This document shows positions 10,268 to 23,332 of a stretch of DNA of 64,000 nucleotides, in pieces. The stretch is from Bradysia coprophila (Eukaryota > Arthropoda > Insecta > Diptera > Sciaridae), in contig NC_050735.1 in the NCBI RefSeq assembly GCF_014529535.1, positions 2,976,001 through 3,040,000 on the forward strand. The letters run 5' to 3'. How positions within the stretch are numbered: position 1 is the stretch's first letter; each line of letters begins with the position of its first letter. The notes below the pieces were generated by a model. That model made no database searches. It was not told the DNA's origin and saw nothing but the letters and a program-made list of their open reading frames with translations. Both the position numbers and the translations under genes were made by a program.

Positions 10268-12270
10268 ACTGTCCCGATTCAGTATCCTATTTAGAGTAGC
10301 ACTCATGCTTGAAATGAGTTGTTTATTGGCAACGTAACATTTTATCCAAAGGGCGCTCTGTCAATGTGGAAGTATTGCCTAGTATTTTAATTCCCAACAT
10401 GGAAGTAAGACTGCTACTTTTTTATTCAGAAACGGGAACTCAGAGTCTTCTCAAATTGGTGTCAAATTCATTCAGCTAACCTCAAAAAAATAAAATTTCA
10501 AATAAATTTTTTAAACATTGGATGAAATTGACAATAATTTGACTATGTTAAACGACATTAAGAGGAGGCTGACGAATGACGATAGTTTTTTAAGTGGACA
10601 GCAGCCAACCCCTACGAGTTACATATATGAAACTATTGGTGTCACTTTAAAAATTAGTTTTTTAACGTCAGGCTATCTTCTATTCTTTGTTTAAAATTTT
10701 AAAATTCAAGAAGTTAGCCTGGTATTAAGTTGCCACACGTGCTGTTGTCAAATTCAAGGTTTTTATAGGAAGGTTGCGCAGATTGCTTGGTGAAAAAGGA
10801 CTTCAACTTGCAGAAATTTAGGACCTTGGACAGTATTTGACACTGCAATATCTGCGATATCAAAAAAAAAAAAAATTCAAAACCCCGTGCTTACGTAGTA
10901 ACACAAAAAATGACCTAATAATGGCAACAATAGGTAAACAACAACAATATTAAATTATGCTTCCGTGGGAAAATTTGGTTAACTAAGAAGAAGACGGTTG
11001 TATCGCGAATAGAAGACAAAAATTGGTGATGTCATCAAAACGACTACAGTTTGATGAATCTACCTCCCTAGCAAAAAACAAATGAATAGTGAAAATCAGA
11101 AAGAGGACATGTCACACTAGCGAATTGTAAGAAAAATTAAATTTAAAGTGAAAGACTCACTATGTATTTTCAATCGAATACAATCTTCATTTTTTTTATG
11201 ATTCGCTAACGCGATGTGTATCCTTTCTGCATTCAGTTAGCAGCATGAACGGTCTCGGTGATTGCATGTTTTACCAAGTTTAAATGTTTTCGCGTTCGTC
11301 AAACACGTTTCATTTAAACTAATTTACCTAATACCGCAACAATTAATGGAAACGCTACACAAACATTTCATTAAGGCATCCGACACACCCCAAAAATAAA
11401 GGTGAAATTCAAGTATTATTAACACATAATTAAAATTAATGTTCGTTGGTTGATGTTGTAGTGACTATAAAAACCATTATTATTGTTATGTTCTGACCTA
11501 AGCTCTGACCTCAAAAAAAAAAAAAAAAAAAAAACCCAACAAAATTTAATACGATTATGAGAACGTGTGAGCTGAGCAATGCCCTACCCAAACGTAAAAT
11601 GCTACATATCCTTTTCTGTATAAAACAATATTTTCAGCTAAGCTCTTCACCACACGATATATAGTGAAGATGGGGAAAATTACAATTTAATTCATTACTG
11701 CTGTTCATTTCGCTCTAAAAGCACTTTACAGCATTCGTCGACAGTAATTCAAAATGAAATTTGGGGACAGTCTCTCTTTCGATAACAAACTTTTATACCA
11801 AAAAATCGACTTTAATCCAATTTTATGCTACACCGAATTTTGATTTTTTGGATGGATGTCGTAAATGACTTTTGATAAGATATCACAATCATAAATTGAA
11901 CGATTACGATGAACACCATGCAAGCATTAGATTTATCTTATCGTGGTATTTATATGCACTTCAAATTATAGTTAGTCGAACGGATGGATATTTATTAACG
12001 GGTTTCAGGAAGGTATGATGTATGTATATTCGGTGATGTGTTTATAATTCCCATTATTGAACGGATCAGCTAGATATCAATTTTGTGTATTTACGGTCAT
12101 GAGCTTGATTAATGCATTTATATTTCATTAAAATTGACTCGTTGTGCATTAACTTCTATTGAAATTTATTGACTTATAATTGGTACAGAAACAAACACTG
12201 ACAATACTAGGAAACAGAGTCTTGGTCATACATTATTTACGCTGTTAATTTGATTAGAAATAGTAAATTA
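10268..12270. other. AT-rich DNA, no gene seen
   Basis: There are homopolymer A runs at about 10861-10875 and 11512-11534. At about 11100-11230 GACATGTCACACTAGCGAAT resembles the interior of the 1146-bp block (CATGTCACATTAACGAAT), suggesting a diverged relative. No coding exon could be supported. Confidence 0.45.
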
Positions 12271-12271
12271 C

Positions 12272-12567
12272 TTAACAATGAGGCACATGATGGAAATGGT
12301 ACTTCTTGTGTGAAATTTGCCGATCGAGGCATAGCCGATTTCCATCATTTACCCCATTGTTTTAGTAATGTACTATTATTTAGAAACTTAAGGTAAAGTT
12401 ATGGATACGTCCAATAAAGTTAACTTTACCTCACGTTTTTGAATAAAATATTTTTATTCAAAAACGTAAGGTAAAGTTAACTTTACACCACTCGGCTTCG
12501 CCTCGATCGGCAAATTTCACACGAGAAATACCATTTCAATCATTTGCCCCATTGTCAAGTAATGTAC
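12272..12567. mobile_element. Composite MITE with nested palindrome
   Basis: The outer arms pair: ATGGAAATGGTAC with TGTGTGAAATTTGCCGATCG on the left, and CGATCGGCAAATTTCACACG with ACCATTTCAATC on the right. Ends are near CAATGAGGCA and TTGCCCCATTG. In the middle, 12419-12481 is an almost perfect palindrome (GTTAACTTTACC...GGTAAAGTTAAC). The right end TACCCCATTG...TAATGTACTATTA is also repeated inside at 12350-12379, so part of the end has been duplicated. Confidence 0.7.
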
Positions 12568-13269
12568 TATTACTGTCGATTGTAACAGTGAAACTTTTGG
12601 AGACAAACTAATTTCAGTTGTTGATCACATTTCAACTTTTTAATTTGATTTTATTAGGATAATTGCAGGCACTTCGCCTATTCGAATTGGTTCTTTTCTA
12701 AAGTGCCACTAAATTAACAAATCAATGCCGTCTGGAGCGTGAGCATTAAAAATGTATCAGCAAGCAGTTTACCGTTCATTGCCAAACAAAATCTAGGACT
12801 AGGGTGGGTCGCATGTTGTCATTGATATTTTTGCGAAACGCCTGACCTATGGTTACTCGCAAAATGTTCGAAAGAGTTTACCACAGTAGAACCTTCTTGG
12901 ACAAACTTCGTGATGCAATAGGAATTTTTATGGTAGTGGACTGAGGTTGCATAAGGGACAGGGTTTTAGGGGACCTTAATAAAGTAATAAAGGACGTTCT
13001 CAACATAGTGTTGCCATACAGGTCATTGATCAAATCATTGATACCTCTATAAATATGAAATGTGGTAAATGTGGTATATAAATGGGGAGTAGAGCATAAA
13101 TTTATCTTCGAAAAATGCATTCTTATCGAGTTTCAACTCTGTCATGCAAAAATGAATTGCGTGTGACCTTTATGGACCCATTGCCAATAACAAGTTTAGT
13201 CTGAATCATTTAAAGTGACTTCCGAATCATGCCTCGAAGTATGCAAATAATTTCTGAACAAAGTTAGGT
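12568..13269. other. AT-rich DNA, no gene seen
   Basis: No exon or repeat that I can define was found. Short frames on the minus strand (about 12880-13120) have no family features. Confidence 0.45.
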
Positions 13270-13667
13270 GCTTAAGAGGAATCTACACATGGCTAAATTT
13301 TTGCCTACATTTCGGGGCAAAATTATTATTATTTTGATGATAATTTTGAACTCGCTTTCTTTTTGCGAAAACTACGACCATCGTTTGGTGTTAAAATGTG
13401 TTAGTTTTCAGTAAAAATTTGAATATTTGTTGTGATGTAACCTCAGTCCGAGAAAACTCAATATTTCACGAAAATTGACACATATTTTGAGTTTTTTCGG
13501 ACTGAGGTTACATCACCACAAACATTTAATTTTTTGATGGGACCTAACACATTTTAACACCAAACGATGGTCGTACTTTTTCCAAAAAGGATACGAGTCG
13601 ATAATTATCATTAAAATAATAATAATTTTGCACCGAAAGTAGGCTAAGGTGTAGATTCGTCTTAATT
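13270..13667. mobile_element. Palindromic element with nested inverted repeat
   Basis: The outer arms read CTTAAGAGGAATCTACAC at the left and GTGTAGATTCGTCTTAAT at the right. Middle arms pair around ACCATCGTTTGGTGTTAAAA and its complement. A 29-bp inner pair lies at 13432-13460 and 13488-13516 (GTGATGTAACCTCAGTCCGA). Words such as CTAAATTTTTGCCTACATTT, TGATGATAATTTTGA and AATGTGTTAG link it to the iterated palindromes at 23727-25025, of which it looks like a single-unit relative. Confidence 0.75.
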
Positions 13668-14994
13668 GAAATCTCGCCTAAATGTATACTAGACATTATG
13701 TACATGATTTCATCATACGAGTCATTCAGTGTGTAAATCGTTGCAACTACCAAAACACTCCACAACTGCTCAAATTATGAAGCTTGCGAGAACTTCAGGG
13801 CGTTAACAATGCGATAAAATGACGAATGATTTCTCTGGCATAAGTGCGAAGAAACCATTCAACTCAAATCAAATGTAAAATCGGACCCACCCTAATCGAA
13901 ACTTCGTTTTGGTTCTATTGTTGCTGATTGGAACGCTTTTCATCCCGATCAGACATTCTAAACAGATTCCTTTTATTGCTCGTCAAATCTTTGCTCGTTA
14001 TGACTAAATCACAGGAGCGCAACAGTAACTGATGCCACGAATAAATGATTCTGCAAACGCACATCCACATGTTCCTGAACGTATAGGATGTATCATTAAA
14101 ATAAATACAATGCTTGGAGTAGAAAGACAATTTTATTCCATGTATTCGTTCCAACGCCGATAGGAAATTATTATCATTGCACTGGATGTCATGACAGTAA
14201 TAGTAATGGTAAACAGTAGTTTAAATTCTCAATTTTCATGAATATACTTCATGTGTTTATTATGCTAGCATATATAAAATGCATCGAAAAATGACTGCGA
14301 TTACGAGCACACACATATTTTATGTGTTGCGAACCAGTGGAGTATATATAAATTGCAAGCGGAATATCATATGAATAAATTTCAATGCAATTTGTGCCAG
14401 ATAAAAAATGAAATATTTTCCGGTTTTTATTCCATTTCTTCCAAGTTTATTACGACCATACACACCCAGCAAAATTAAATAACAAGAAAAAAAGTGGTGT
14501 TCGTATGCATTTTTATTAGATTTGAGGATGTGATGAAGTGTATTCATAAACATCAACGTTTGAATAGTTTATTTCCTTCTCGGAATTTCGTTTGGAAAAT
14601 TTGCATAGAATTGAACTTGATTTGTCCACTCTAAGAGGATAGAAGCTCGGAATGAACCAGTAAGCATTTATAATTGAATGTTCCAATCTTAGTAAAATTA
14701 ATAACGGAGACATTCCAGTAAAATCATCGTTGACAATAGAGCTCATATTGTCGGACATTACAATTGAATATAATGTTTACGGACATTACGGAGAATAACC
14801 GAGACTTTCATTGTACTAATAATTTGCATGACATACAAAATTGAGCAGGGCGCAGGGCCTCAAGCTTCATAATTTGGGTAATTGCAGTGAGCTAACTTTC
14901 CTCAGAGAGTATTTGTATTCTTCGAAGCGTGGTTAGATATCTCGTATCCAGATGATCGGGCTGAAGCCCTCGGATACTTTTACAGATCGGTGAT
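13668..14994. other. AT-rich DNA, no gene seen
   Basis: At 13721-13750 CGAGTCATTCAGTGTGTAAA-like sequence resembles 25044-25070, another hint of dispersed repeats next to the palindromic elements. Several open stretches exist on the minus strand (13915-14758), but their translation is AT-driven and lacks domain features. Confidence 0.4.
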
Positions 14995-15195
14995 ACCGAA
15001 CCAAAAATGCGAGGTTAACACCTCGCGAGATTTTGACATTAGGCCAGATAGACCAAGTTTTTGGTTAAAATTTTAAAAATGCTGATTATCAAAACAGACT
15101 GGCGTAGCTAATTATCAAAACAGACTGGCGTAGCCGATTATCTCACCTAATGTTAAAAATTTCTCGAGATGTTGATCTCGCATTTTGTGTTCGGT
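14995..15195. mobile_element. MITE-like inverted repeat with internal tandem
   Basis: The arms ACCGAACCAAAAATGCGAGG (left) and CTCGCATTTTGTGTTCGGT (right) pair imperfectly and continue inward through TTGACATTAGG and CCTAATGTTAA. Between them, 15081-15142 holds about 2.4 copies of a 26-bp unit (ATTATCAAAACAGACTGGCG). Confidence 0.65.
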
Positions 15196-15309
15196 CCCGG
15201 TCTATATAACTTCTTTGGACGGACATGAGCGTTAAACTCAATTTCAAGTGGGTCTATTGAGTAAATACACTTCTTGACGATGTTTGGGATAAATCGAGGG
15301 GTGGATAAA

Positions 15310-15700
15310 CTAAAAAAACAAGGTTCGAAGCCATCGAAAACAAAAACAAAAATAAACAGAAAAAACAATAAAACACAAAAAAAAAAACAGAAAAAACTAA
15401 AATAAACAACAAAAAACTAGAAAACTAATCAAAAAAAGAAGAAAAAATAGAAGAACAACACAAAAAACCAAAAAAAACAACAACCAAGAGCCATCATTTT
15501 TTTGGTTTAAAACCAAAAGAAAATTTGAGAAAACAATAAAACTAAAAAATAAACAAAAAACCCGAAATAAAACCAAAGAAAGTGAATGTTTTTTGTTTAA
15601 TTTTTGTTTAAAAACAGAAAAAAAACAAGAAAAAACAGAAAAAAACAAGAAGAAACAGAAAAAACAAGAAAACATTTGTTTAAAAAAAAACAAGGTTCGA
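15310..15700. repeat. Long A-rich low-complexity tract
   Basis: The stretch is nearly all A with interspersed C and G (AAAACAAAAAA, AAAACAGAAAA). It is bracketed by ACAAGGTTCGAA at about 15320 and 15690. The long open frame on the minus strand is a phenylalanine/leucine artefact of this composition, not a gene. Confidence 0.8.
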
Positions 15701-18700
15701 ACAAAATTTACGTTTATCCGCCCCTCGGGTGCTCGGGATAAATGATGGAAATGGCTTATTGTGTGTTTACCAACGTCAACTTTGCCTCGGAGTACTATTA
15801 CTCCATGCTCATAGCTAATGACATTTTGTGTTGATTGTGTCTTTATTTTATTTTTACAATATCTCGCGGTTGTCTGTTGCCGAAATGCCGGAAAGACCAT
15901 GTATCACTCGGTTGGTTAAAAACTATTCTCAAATGTCACAACTTTAATTTTAAGATGATTTTTACAACATTTTCAGTGACACCCGCACAATCACCCACTT
16001 GAAGACCAACACAATTCAACAAGTGAAACGTTTTCTTGCAATATACAAGGAAAATGCAGACTGCCAAAGGCGAAATTTTGCTAATTTCCTTTATGCGAGT
16101 TATTTTATGATTTCCGGATCGCTTGCCTAATCTAATCTGTCCCTTGAGGCGATGAAAACTAAAAATTTATATAAGAAACCAGTATTCTTCGTACCTACTA
16201 ACGACAGTAATTTCTAACAAACTATTCAGTTCAGACTTCCTGACTCATTTTCAATCGATCCAATTAGGTCAATAACTCACAACCTAAAACCCGAATGTAT
16301 CCCTTGCCATGCATAACCGTACAATTCAATGTCGTTGACATCACCCATCAATGACATTGAAGACCTTCAACTATGCCCTACAACATACCGCAATGCCACT
16401 TTAATAATTCTTTGTTGATACACACGAATGGGCAACACAATCACAGACCAATGTGATGTGAGACAAACGTTCTTGTACACACTGTCAAGGTAAAAGAATC
16501 TATACCAGCAAGGTCATCACGATTATTGGAACTCTTGCTGCTGTTGGCTTTATTTATTATTTCATATCCAAGCAAGAAGTGTGTGTACAGCTACTCATCA
16601 GGTAAATGTACCTTCCACATACGATACATACATATATATGTATAATTGTTATGTATTTTGATTCTCTTTGCGTTTCGTATGTGCATACCAGATACCACAA
16701 AAAAGTACATATGTTCGACTATATTGACCTCATATCGTGGATATGTTATGTTTATGTATCAAACATATATTGATATAAGAATACGGATCTTTACGCTATG
16801 CGCTAGATTTTCATTAATTACAGAGACAGATGCATCTGTGGTTGGACGCTAGGGTGATTTACAATTAAAAGTGGTTTTAAATTCCCACTGCTTTGATCAG
16901 TGTACTGACATATGAACGTATGGTTTATTACAGTCCTTGATGAATTCCAATTAATTTTCACCCAAAGGAGACTTTTTATACCATACAATTAAGCTCAAAT
17001 GAAATGTCACACATTGGAGGTGTTTTTCAGCTGATGATTCTTATGTGGACAATGTAATGAGTGTGCATCATTTGTGGGTTAGTAAATAAGGATCAAAAAA
17101 TCATCGTTTCGGTGGCGGTTGATTCAAATTTTCTCGTAAACTATTTTTAACAAAAATGATGCTCAAGTGACAGGTCCTTTGTGTAGACAGTAGACCGTAA
17201 ATAGTAAAAGTTTCCTACTTAGAACTTTAAATTAAGAATCTATCAATCCCAAAATTTATACCGCGGCTTGGTCCTTTTATAAACTCCAGTGATCCATCAC
17301 ATGTTTTCATTGATTGCATTCCGGTCAAACTAGAATGAATCGATAGGATCAATGACATTTCTCTCACGCAATCACAGGCATGAACGATTAGTGGAAATGT
17401 TTCTCCAGACTTTCGAACACCCTAATGCATTAACTTCAAGTAAAGTAATTCAGATGAGGCAACGCCAGTAATATGAGAATTTGTGATGTATACTGTTACA
17501 GATTGATGTACATTTCAAAAATAATTTATTGATCAACTTATATGAAAATGACTAGTGTATCACAATGTAGGAGTTAAATCTGCTACTTCTTTTGTTGAAA
17601 ATGTCGACAAGTATAAATTTTCACACAAATTCTGGTATAAATTCATCTACTTCATTTGTTTGACCTTGAACCTGGGTGGTCTGTTGCTTCGAAGATTTAA
17701 TGGTGCGACGTCCCATAATATCGTCAAACAAAACTTATATTTGATTTATCAAAAATGAATATGAATAGAATTTATTCTTTAAAAGAAAATACTACGTAGA
17801 CTCTGGATCCAGAGGTCTTCGTTGTCGATAACATATGATAAAGTCATTCAAATTTTCTATTAAACAAGGAATTGTATGGATAAAAAAGATAAAGAAAAAA
17901 AAGGTAAAAAGAAAATGAACTCACCTTGATTGATCATCTGTGTAGGTTACAAATTAAAAGTAAAATTATAAGTGAAGTGCCAAATTGAACTTAACCAAAT
18001 TAAGAAACAAAATTCAATTTTTCTCTGAAATCAAAAAGAAATAAAATGTAAAAAAATCATAAAATGTAAGATTCATTAAAAAGCTTAAAGATAATAAAAT
18101 GCGACGGAATATCGTAAAGGTTGGCGTTAAAATTTTAACAGTCTGACATTTGATAAATGAGAATAACAAAGTGAAATTTCAGGCCAATACTCTTTTAAAA
18201 GCTCGAGTCAACAAATCAACAAAAAAAATATCGAAAAACCGAGACGTCTCCCAGTCGAAACACAGAATTTTATTAACTGCCTTCCACTTCTTTTTGATGA
18301 AAAGTTATCGTTCGGTATCCGGTCCATACTCTGTAAAATTAGTAAAATTTATCGGAAATTTTTGTTTCCTTGAATGTTTACTGTTCAGCTCGAGTTTTAA
18401 TTAAAATTTGTCAGAATTAAATATATTCGTCATTTTTTTGTGAGAATAAATTGCCAAGTTGAATCAAAATGGAAATTAAATTTATCGTGGCGTAGTTTAA
18501 GGCGACCATTGCATTTACGCACCAAATTTATAGATCATAATATTTTGTCGAACATAAAATTTTGGTTGCGTATTATTTACCTAATTTATTATTTATTGTC
18601 GGTCGTTACACAAATGACATCAAGGAAATATCGCGGTTCTTTTCAATTTGCGTCACTTTCAACCCTTTTTGTGCGAGAGGAAAATCAAAAATTCAATAAA

Positions 18701-19690
18701 AATAGCGATACTTCATTTGTTAACATTTCACTGTCGGCACCAGTCTACCACACCTCTAACGAGTCTAGTACTTCTTTTGATGCCCAGTTTCAACAACAGT
18801 TCTAGACGATATGCCTCGTTCGTTTTAACAGGTGATTTGCTATGCAGGCATTGTTCATGAGGACGTATGCTTTTAAGGGACGGTAAATGAAATAAAGATA
18901 AAGTATAAGAAAAAATCGGATGGATTCTGAAAAACTAGAATAAAATCTGTGTGAAAATCTGTGATCTTCTGTCAACCTTTCGAAATTAGAGTCGGATTAA
19001 CCTATATACACTTCGGGACTTTGGCCAGGGCGCTGAAAAACATAAGCGCTAGTTCTCCTCATCTCTGAAATTCAAAAATTTTTGTCTACGACACTTTGCA
19101 TATAAGCGTTTTTACTATTACTTTATTTGATCAAATTATTTTCAAGAAATTGATTTCAAATCTTTTACTTCAATTTTTTAAGCTTGTTTAGTCAGAGTTT
19201 TTCATTCATTCCCGAATTTGTTATCGATAACAGATGATTGTTGTTATAAGTGTTAAACCAGCGCCAAATTTCTAATTGCCCAAATCCGCCTATATGGCCA
19301 AAATAACTGAGATCATGTTTCTCGGTGATAGATTAAAAGGATTCCGATGAAATAACGGAACAATCATAGTCGGAAATAAGTTAGACGAAACAATTCATCA
19401 TCGATCTGGCAAACCTACATTTGTTATACATAGAACCACTTAATTTCAAACCCCCAGGCACAAGCCGATACGAACCAATTTTGTCAATTCAACTGAATGT
19501 CATTTACATGTCAATCTAATAATAAACTATTGATTACATTTCGGTCAATCTTGTTGTCGTTCCGGCATTATAAGAAACCACTGTGAAAAAGGCTTGAAAT
19601 GGGTTTAAACGTCCTGCGTGTGAAGAGTAAGAGGTCTCACGCGAAGTTACGGTGTATGACTTAAATTATTAATGTCACGAATTGTTATTT
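15701..19690. other. Intergenic/intronic AT-rich DNA
   Basis: No gene could be assembled. A 50-codon open stretch at 15978-16130 follows a TTTTCAG acceptor-like site and is discussed as a finding. At 16500-16610 there are signal-peptide-like hydrophobic readings in two frames before GGTAAATG, but no start codon or partner exon. From 16860 to 19690 I see only AT-rich sequence. If the upstream sigmar exon is real, this whole stretch is inside its 9.9-kb intron on the opposite strand. Confidence 0.4.
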
Positions 19691-19702
19691 TATTCTACTT
19701 AC

Positions 19703-19817
19703 ACAAACAGCCAGCGCAATCAATGGCAACGCGTTGGTAAATCAACCAAGTTTGTAATTCCAAAATGCTCGAATTATTCATGCTGATTTCAAATCCAACT
19801 TGCGTTTTGGTTATTAT
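19703..19817 (-). CDS. Possible upstream first coding exon of sigmar-like gene
   Basis: On the minus strand the segment is bounded by an acceptor-like TTTCAG and a strong donor (T|GTAAGT). An ATG at 19781 opens 26 codons (beginning MNNSSILELQTWLIYQRVAI) and one extra base at the donor. The sigmar exon at 9815 starts with two bases before its ATG, so the phases join exactly and would add 27 residues to give 215 aa. TIPE genes often have alternative short N-termini, which fits. The phase match has a one-in-three chance of being accidental and the peptide has no recognised motif. It could instead belong to another gene or be a decoy. Confidence 0.25.
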
Positions 19818-19837
19818 CTGAAATGAAAAACATGAAA

Positions 19838-22800
19838 TGTAAAAATGTTTAGTACAATATTCCGTCTGGTAAATCAGTTTTTCGGATCGACTGTAGTAGT
19901 ATTTTTGGTGTAAAATTGTGAATAAATGAAACCGCAAGACCGCAATGCGCTAAATATTATCGCCGAAAGACATAAATCAAATTCAAATCACACGTTTCAA
20001 TACATAAAAAAAAACTTTTTGCCGTAGTTCGATATCAAATTACTTGTGATACATGCTGTGTGTGTATATGCCGGTCCTGTTAGAAATGGTATGTTAGAAA
20101 TTAGAAACATTCGATCGAGACATACATTTCTTTATCGACTTTATATTTTTATCGTGACTCGGTTTGTCACATCATCCAGTTGAATAACCTGTTTTTTTCT
20201 AGCTCCTCAATTAAATCAAGACACACAATATGTGTTCACATCATCTTTCGGAGAACGCATAAATTAGTGTTCCAAAAATATTGATGAAAAAGTATAAGGT
20301 GTGCACATTATAAGAACCTAGCTCATGTGCTTCTTATTCCGTACAATCTCTACACACTCCCATTCCTTTCGTATGTATATTTATACTGCGAAGAATATTT
20401 ACAGTCAATAAACTCATCTAATAAATTATAAAATAAATAAATAAATTATTAATGACGCCAGAATTCATTAAAACGGATTTCTTACAGTCATTAATAAGCC
20501 ATAGGTAGTGGATATTATAAATAGCGCATTACGATTTAAAAAAGAAAGATCATTGCTATTCGCCAGGACAGTGTGGCCGATGCGTATTTGTTCAAACAAT
20601 ATGTTAATCGTACGCGTGTACAAATTGTACTTTCCGTGCACATAATGGTGTCGAATAATATCGTAGATTCAATCTTAATAGAGTACTCAAATGGGACAGT
20701 GTAACAAACAAATTTTGGCACTGGAGAAAATTCTGGACAAACTCATACAAAATAGTACTCTATTTGGCAGCTGTCACTCGACGCACTTTTGCTTAAAGTG
20801 CGTTGATTCAATCCATGCCCTTAGTTATCGGTTTTTGTGAAAGTTCAGTGAATTTCGTGATAAGGTGTATAGCAGGGCCTATTTATTGGAATTTAATGCC
20901 GTTTAAAGTACTTTATCTGACGACGAGCTAAAGGTTTGGATTCGCAAGGCCGTCAGCTTTGAGGAGACTTCTACTGATTTTACATACCAAATTTTCACCA
21001 AATCATCACCCCCGTCTGATCTCTCCAAAGTTTACAGTCTTGTGGATTCGTCCGTACAGCCGATAACAGGGCTTCTTAACAATTTAAGATTTTTTTTTAG
21101 AATTATGAAGATTCTTTAGAATTAAATTGTTAAAATTCTTAAATTTACGATTTATGTGGGAATTTTCAGGAATTGAAAGAATTTTTAAGAATCCACAAAG
21201 ATTTCGATACTTTTGTCCCGCTCTTGTCCACATTCGTCAGTCATTCAAAGATCAAACGAAGGACAATATGGGAATCTGACTCAAGTCATAACGAAAAAAG
21301 ACTAGAGATTATTATTGTAGGCTTTATTGTCACGTTCATCCAACCTCTTCACTATCTCATCCTTTCTAGGTTGCCGCTTATTCAATATATAGTGCTAATC
21401 GCACGCGCCGGCGATTAATCACTTCGTTTAAACGTTTCTATTTTTCCGATGGAAAGGAAAAATAAAATATTTTAGGCAGATAGCATGGCTTTTAGACCTC
21501 TAGTTGTGTGTAGTAGACCTACTTATCGTATGTGTAGAAACATTTCAAAAATATCTTTTTTAAATGCCAAAGTACCGTCTTTGAAACAGAAATATTCAAC
21601 AACAAAAAACACGATAATAACATCGTAGAAAAGTCAAATAGACGTACGTGTATAAATTAACAGAAGGTGCACTGACAATCATGTGGGATTCATTATGTAA
21701 CGTTCCATCGAAGAAAAGAAGAAAAAAACATCCTCCCACGACGGTTCTTTTTACCAATGCTACGCAACAATTAAATCAAGTCAATACGATGGTCTTCGAT
21801 GGATGTAAAATCATTTCAAAATTTTGCAAACATTACAAGGTCGCATACAGTTGAAGTCGTTTAACAATTGACAGTGAGCTGACCATCCTGTCGACATGAA
21901 TCGGATGATAGAAATCGCATCGAACCTTGAATAGGAGCACATATGAAACGTATAAAACTGTTGTGTTTGATATGTTACGGGAACGGGAACGAGTGCGGAG
22001 TTAGCTTTTCAATATCATTGTATTCATACGAAAGTACATTCATGGACATACAATTTGTAATGATTCGTTTCTTCATATCTAATACAGGTTGTTTGTCAAA
22101 CACTCTTTTGTGTATCTTGTACAATACAGAAAATACACGTGTAGGTAGACAGAGTGCAGTAAAAGTAGTGTGAAAGAGATATGGTTGGACATGGTCTTTA
22201 CTGAGTGATTGAAAATAACAATCTCAGCCAGTCCTAAGATTACAATTTTTTGGTCCGCTTTGGTCCGCTTTAAACGATTAATAATTTGAGATAAGAAAAA
22301 AACAATTTCTTTCCATTGAAAACATTTTTTTAACAGAAATCTCTTTTATTCGTCTAGCCGTTTCAGTTACAATATCAACAGTCCACCCTGTTTCAGGACA
22401 TGTTTCTATAGACGATGCATTCAAGTATCGTAATACAAAGGACAAAAATATTGATTTCGTTACCATGGAAGTCAATGCTCTGAGTGGTAAACAAAAAGAT
22501 TTTTCACTGAAGTACATCGTAATAAAAATATAAATCCTTACATTGATGAGCATACGTTGCAGGATATGTTAGGAGTTACTTCCAATTGTGTTATTATAAA
22601 AAAAACAAATTCAATTTAATTTCATATGATTTCGTCAATGAAATACCGAACTGAACGAACAAAGAAAGTTTGTCGTAAATAATTACTTTGTTTATCGACT
22701 TGGTATACGTTGTTAAATTCTTCGTTATATAAATTGTTTCAAGGTTGATTTTATATACATAAACTAACATACCCTCTAACTCGTGAATATAAAGTGCTTT

Positions 22801-23332
22801 AATAATGTATTCAGCCTTTTTTGTAAAACACGATGTACCTACAGGAGCACGTAAACTTGAGTCTTTCATGTCAGCAAGTATGATTGAAAAGTGTCGCATT
22901 ACGGTTTTTGCCTACCAGGTCAGTAACGTGGATTGGATAGTGAGAAGTTTTTGTGTTGTTCCATGAAAATATTCGAGTAACATGTCACCCTTTTTATTGT
23001 CTTTTTCGTAATATAACAGAACCATAATTGCGAAAGGAAGCTTTTTTCATTGACCCATTAAAGAGTTGTAGTACGTAATGAAAGTTTATATTTTTATTTG
23101 ATTTTTAATGTTGGTTGCTCGTGCCTTCTCTTAATCAGAGTACTGTCTAAATATAATCTTATCAATAATTTAGTGGAACATTAATAAACCGCGTCAGAAT
23201 AATGAAGTCCATTTTCTCAACAAGTGTGGAGGTAAAAAGGATTTTTTTTAACTTTATGATATACTTAAACACAAATGATCCACTGAAACAATCACAACAA
23301 AAAGAATTCCTAAATTTTTGAAAATAAATTTA
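19838..23332. other. AT-rich DNA, no gene assembled
   Basis: A 70-codon open stretch at 20907-21119 has balanced amino-acid use but no start (see findings). At 20753-20805 a segment matches 9955-10010 in inverted form. Minus-strand frames at 22278-22899 are open but unassigned. I see nothing else. Confidence 0.4.

Noticed and set aside
15397..15900. 167-codon open frame on the minus strand
   Set aside because: Translation is dominated by phenylalanine and leucine from the A-rich low-complexity tract. No domain and no splice context.
16500..16610. Hydrophobic signal-peptide-like exon before GGTAAATG
   Set aside because: No in-frame ATG within reach and two frames look equally hydrophobic; no partner exon.
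22278..22899. Two open minus-strand frames (one starting MRHFSIILADMKDSSLRAPV, another with IFLSFVLRYLNAS)
   Set aside because: Their composition is partly protein-like and IFLSFVLRYLN faintly recalls hAT/ZMYM transposases. I could not join them or find further motifs, so there is no safe call.
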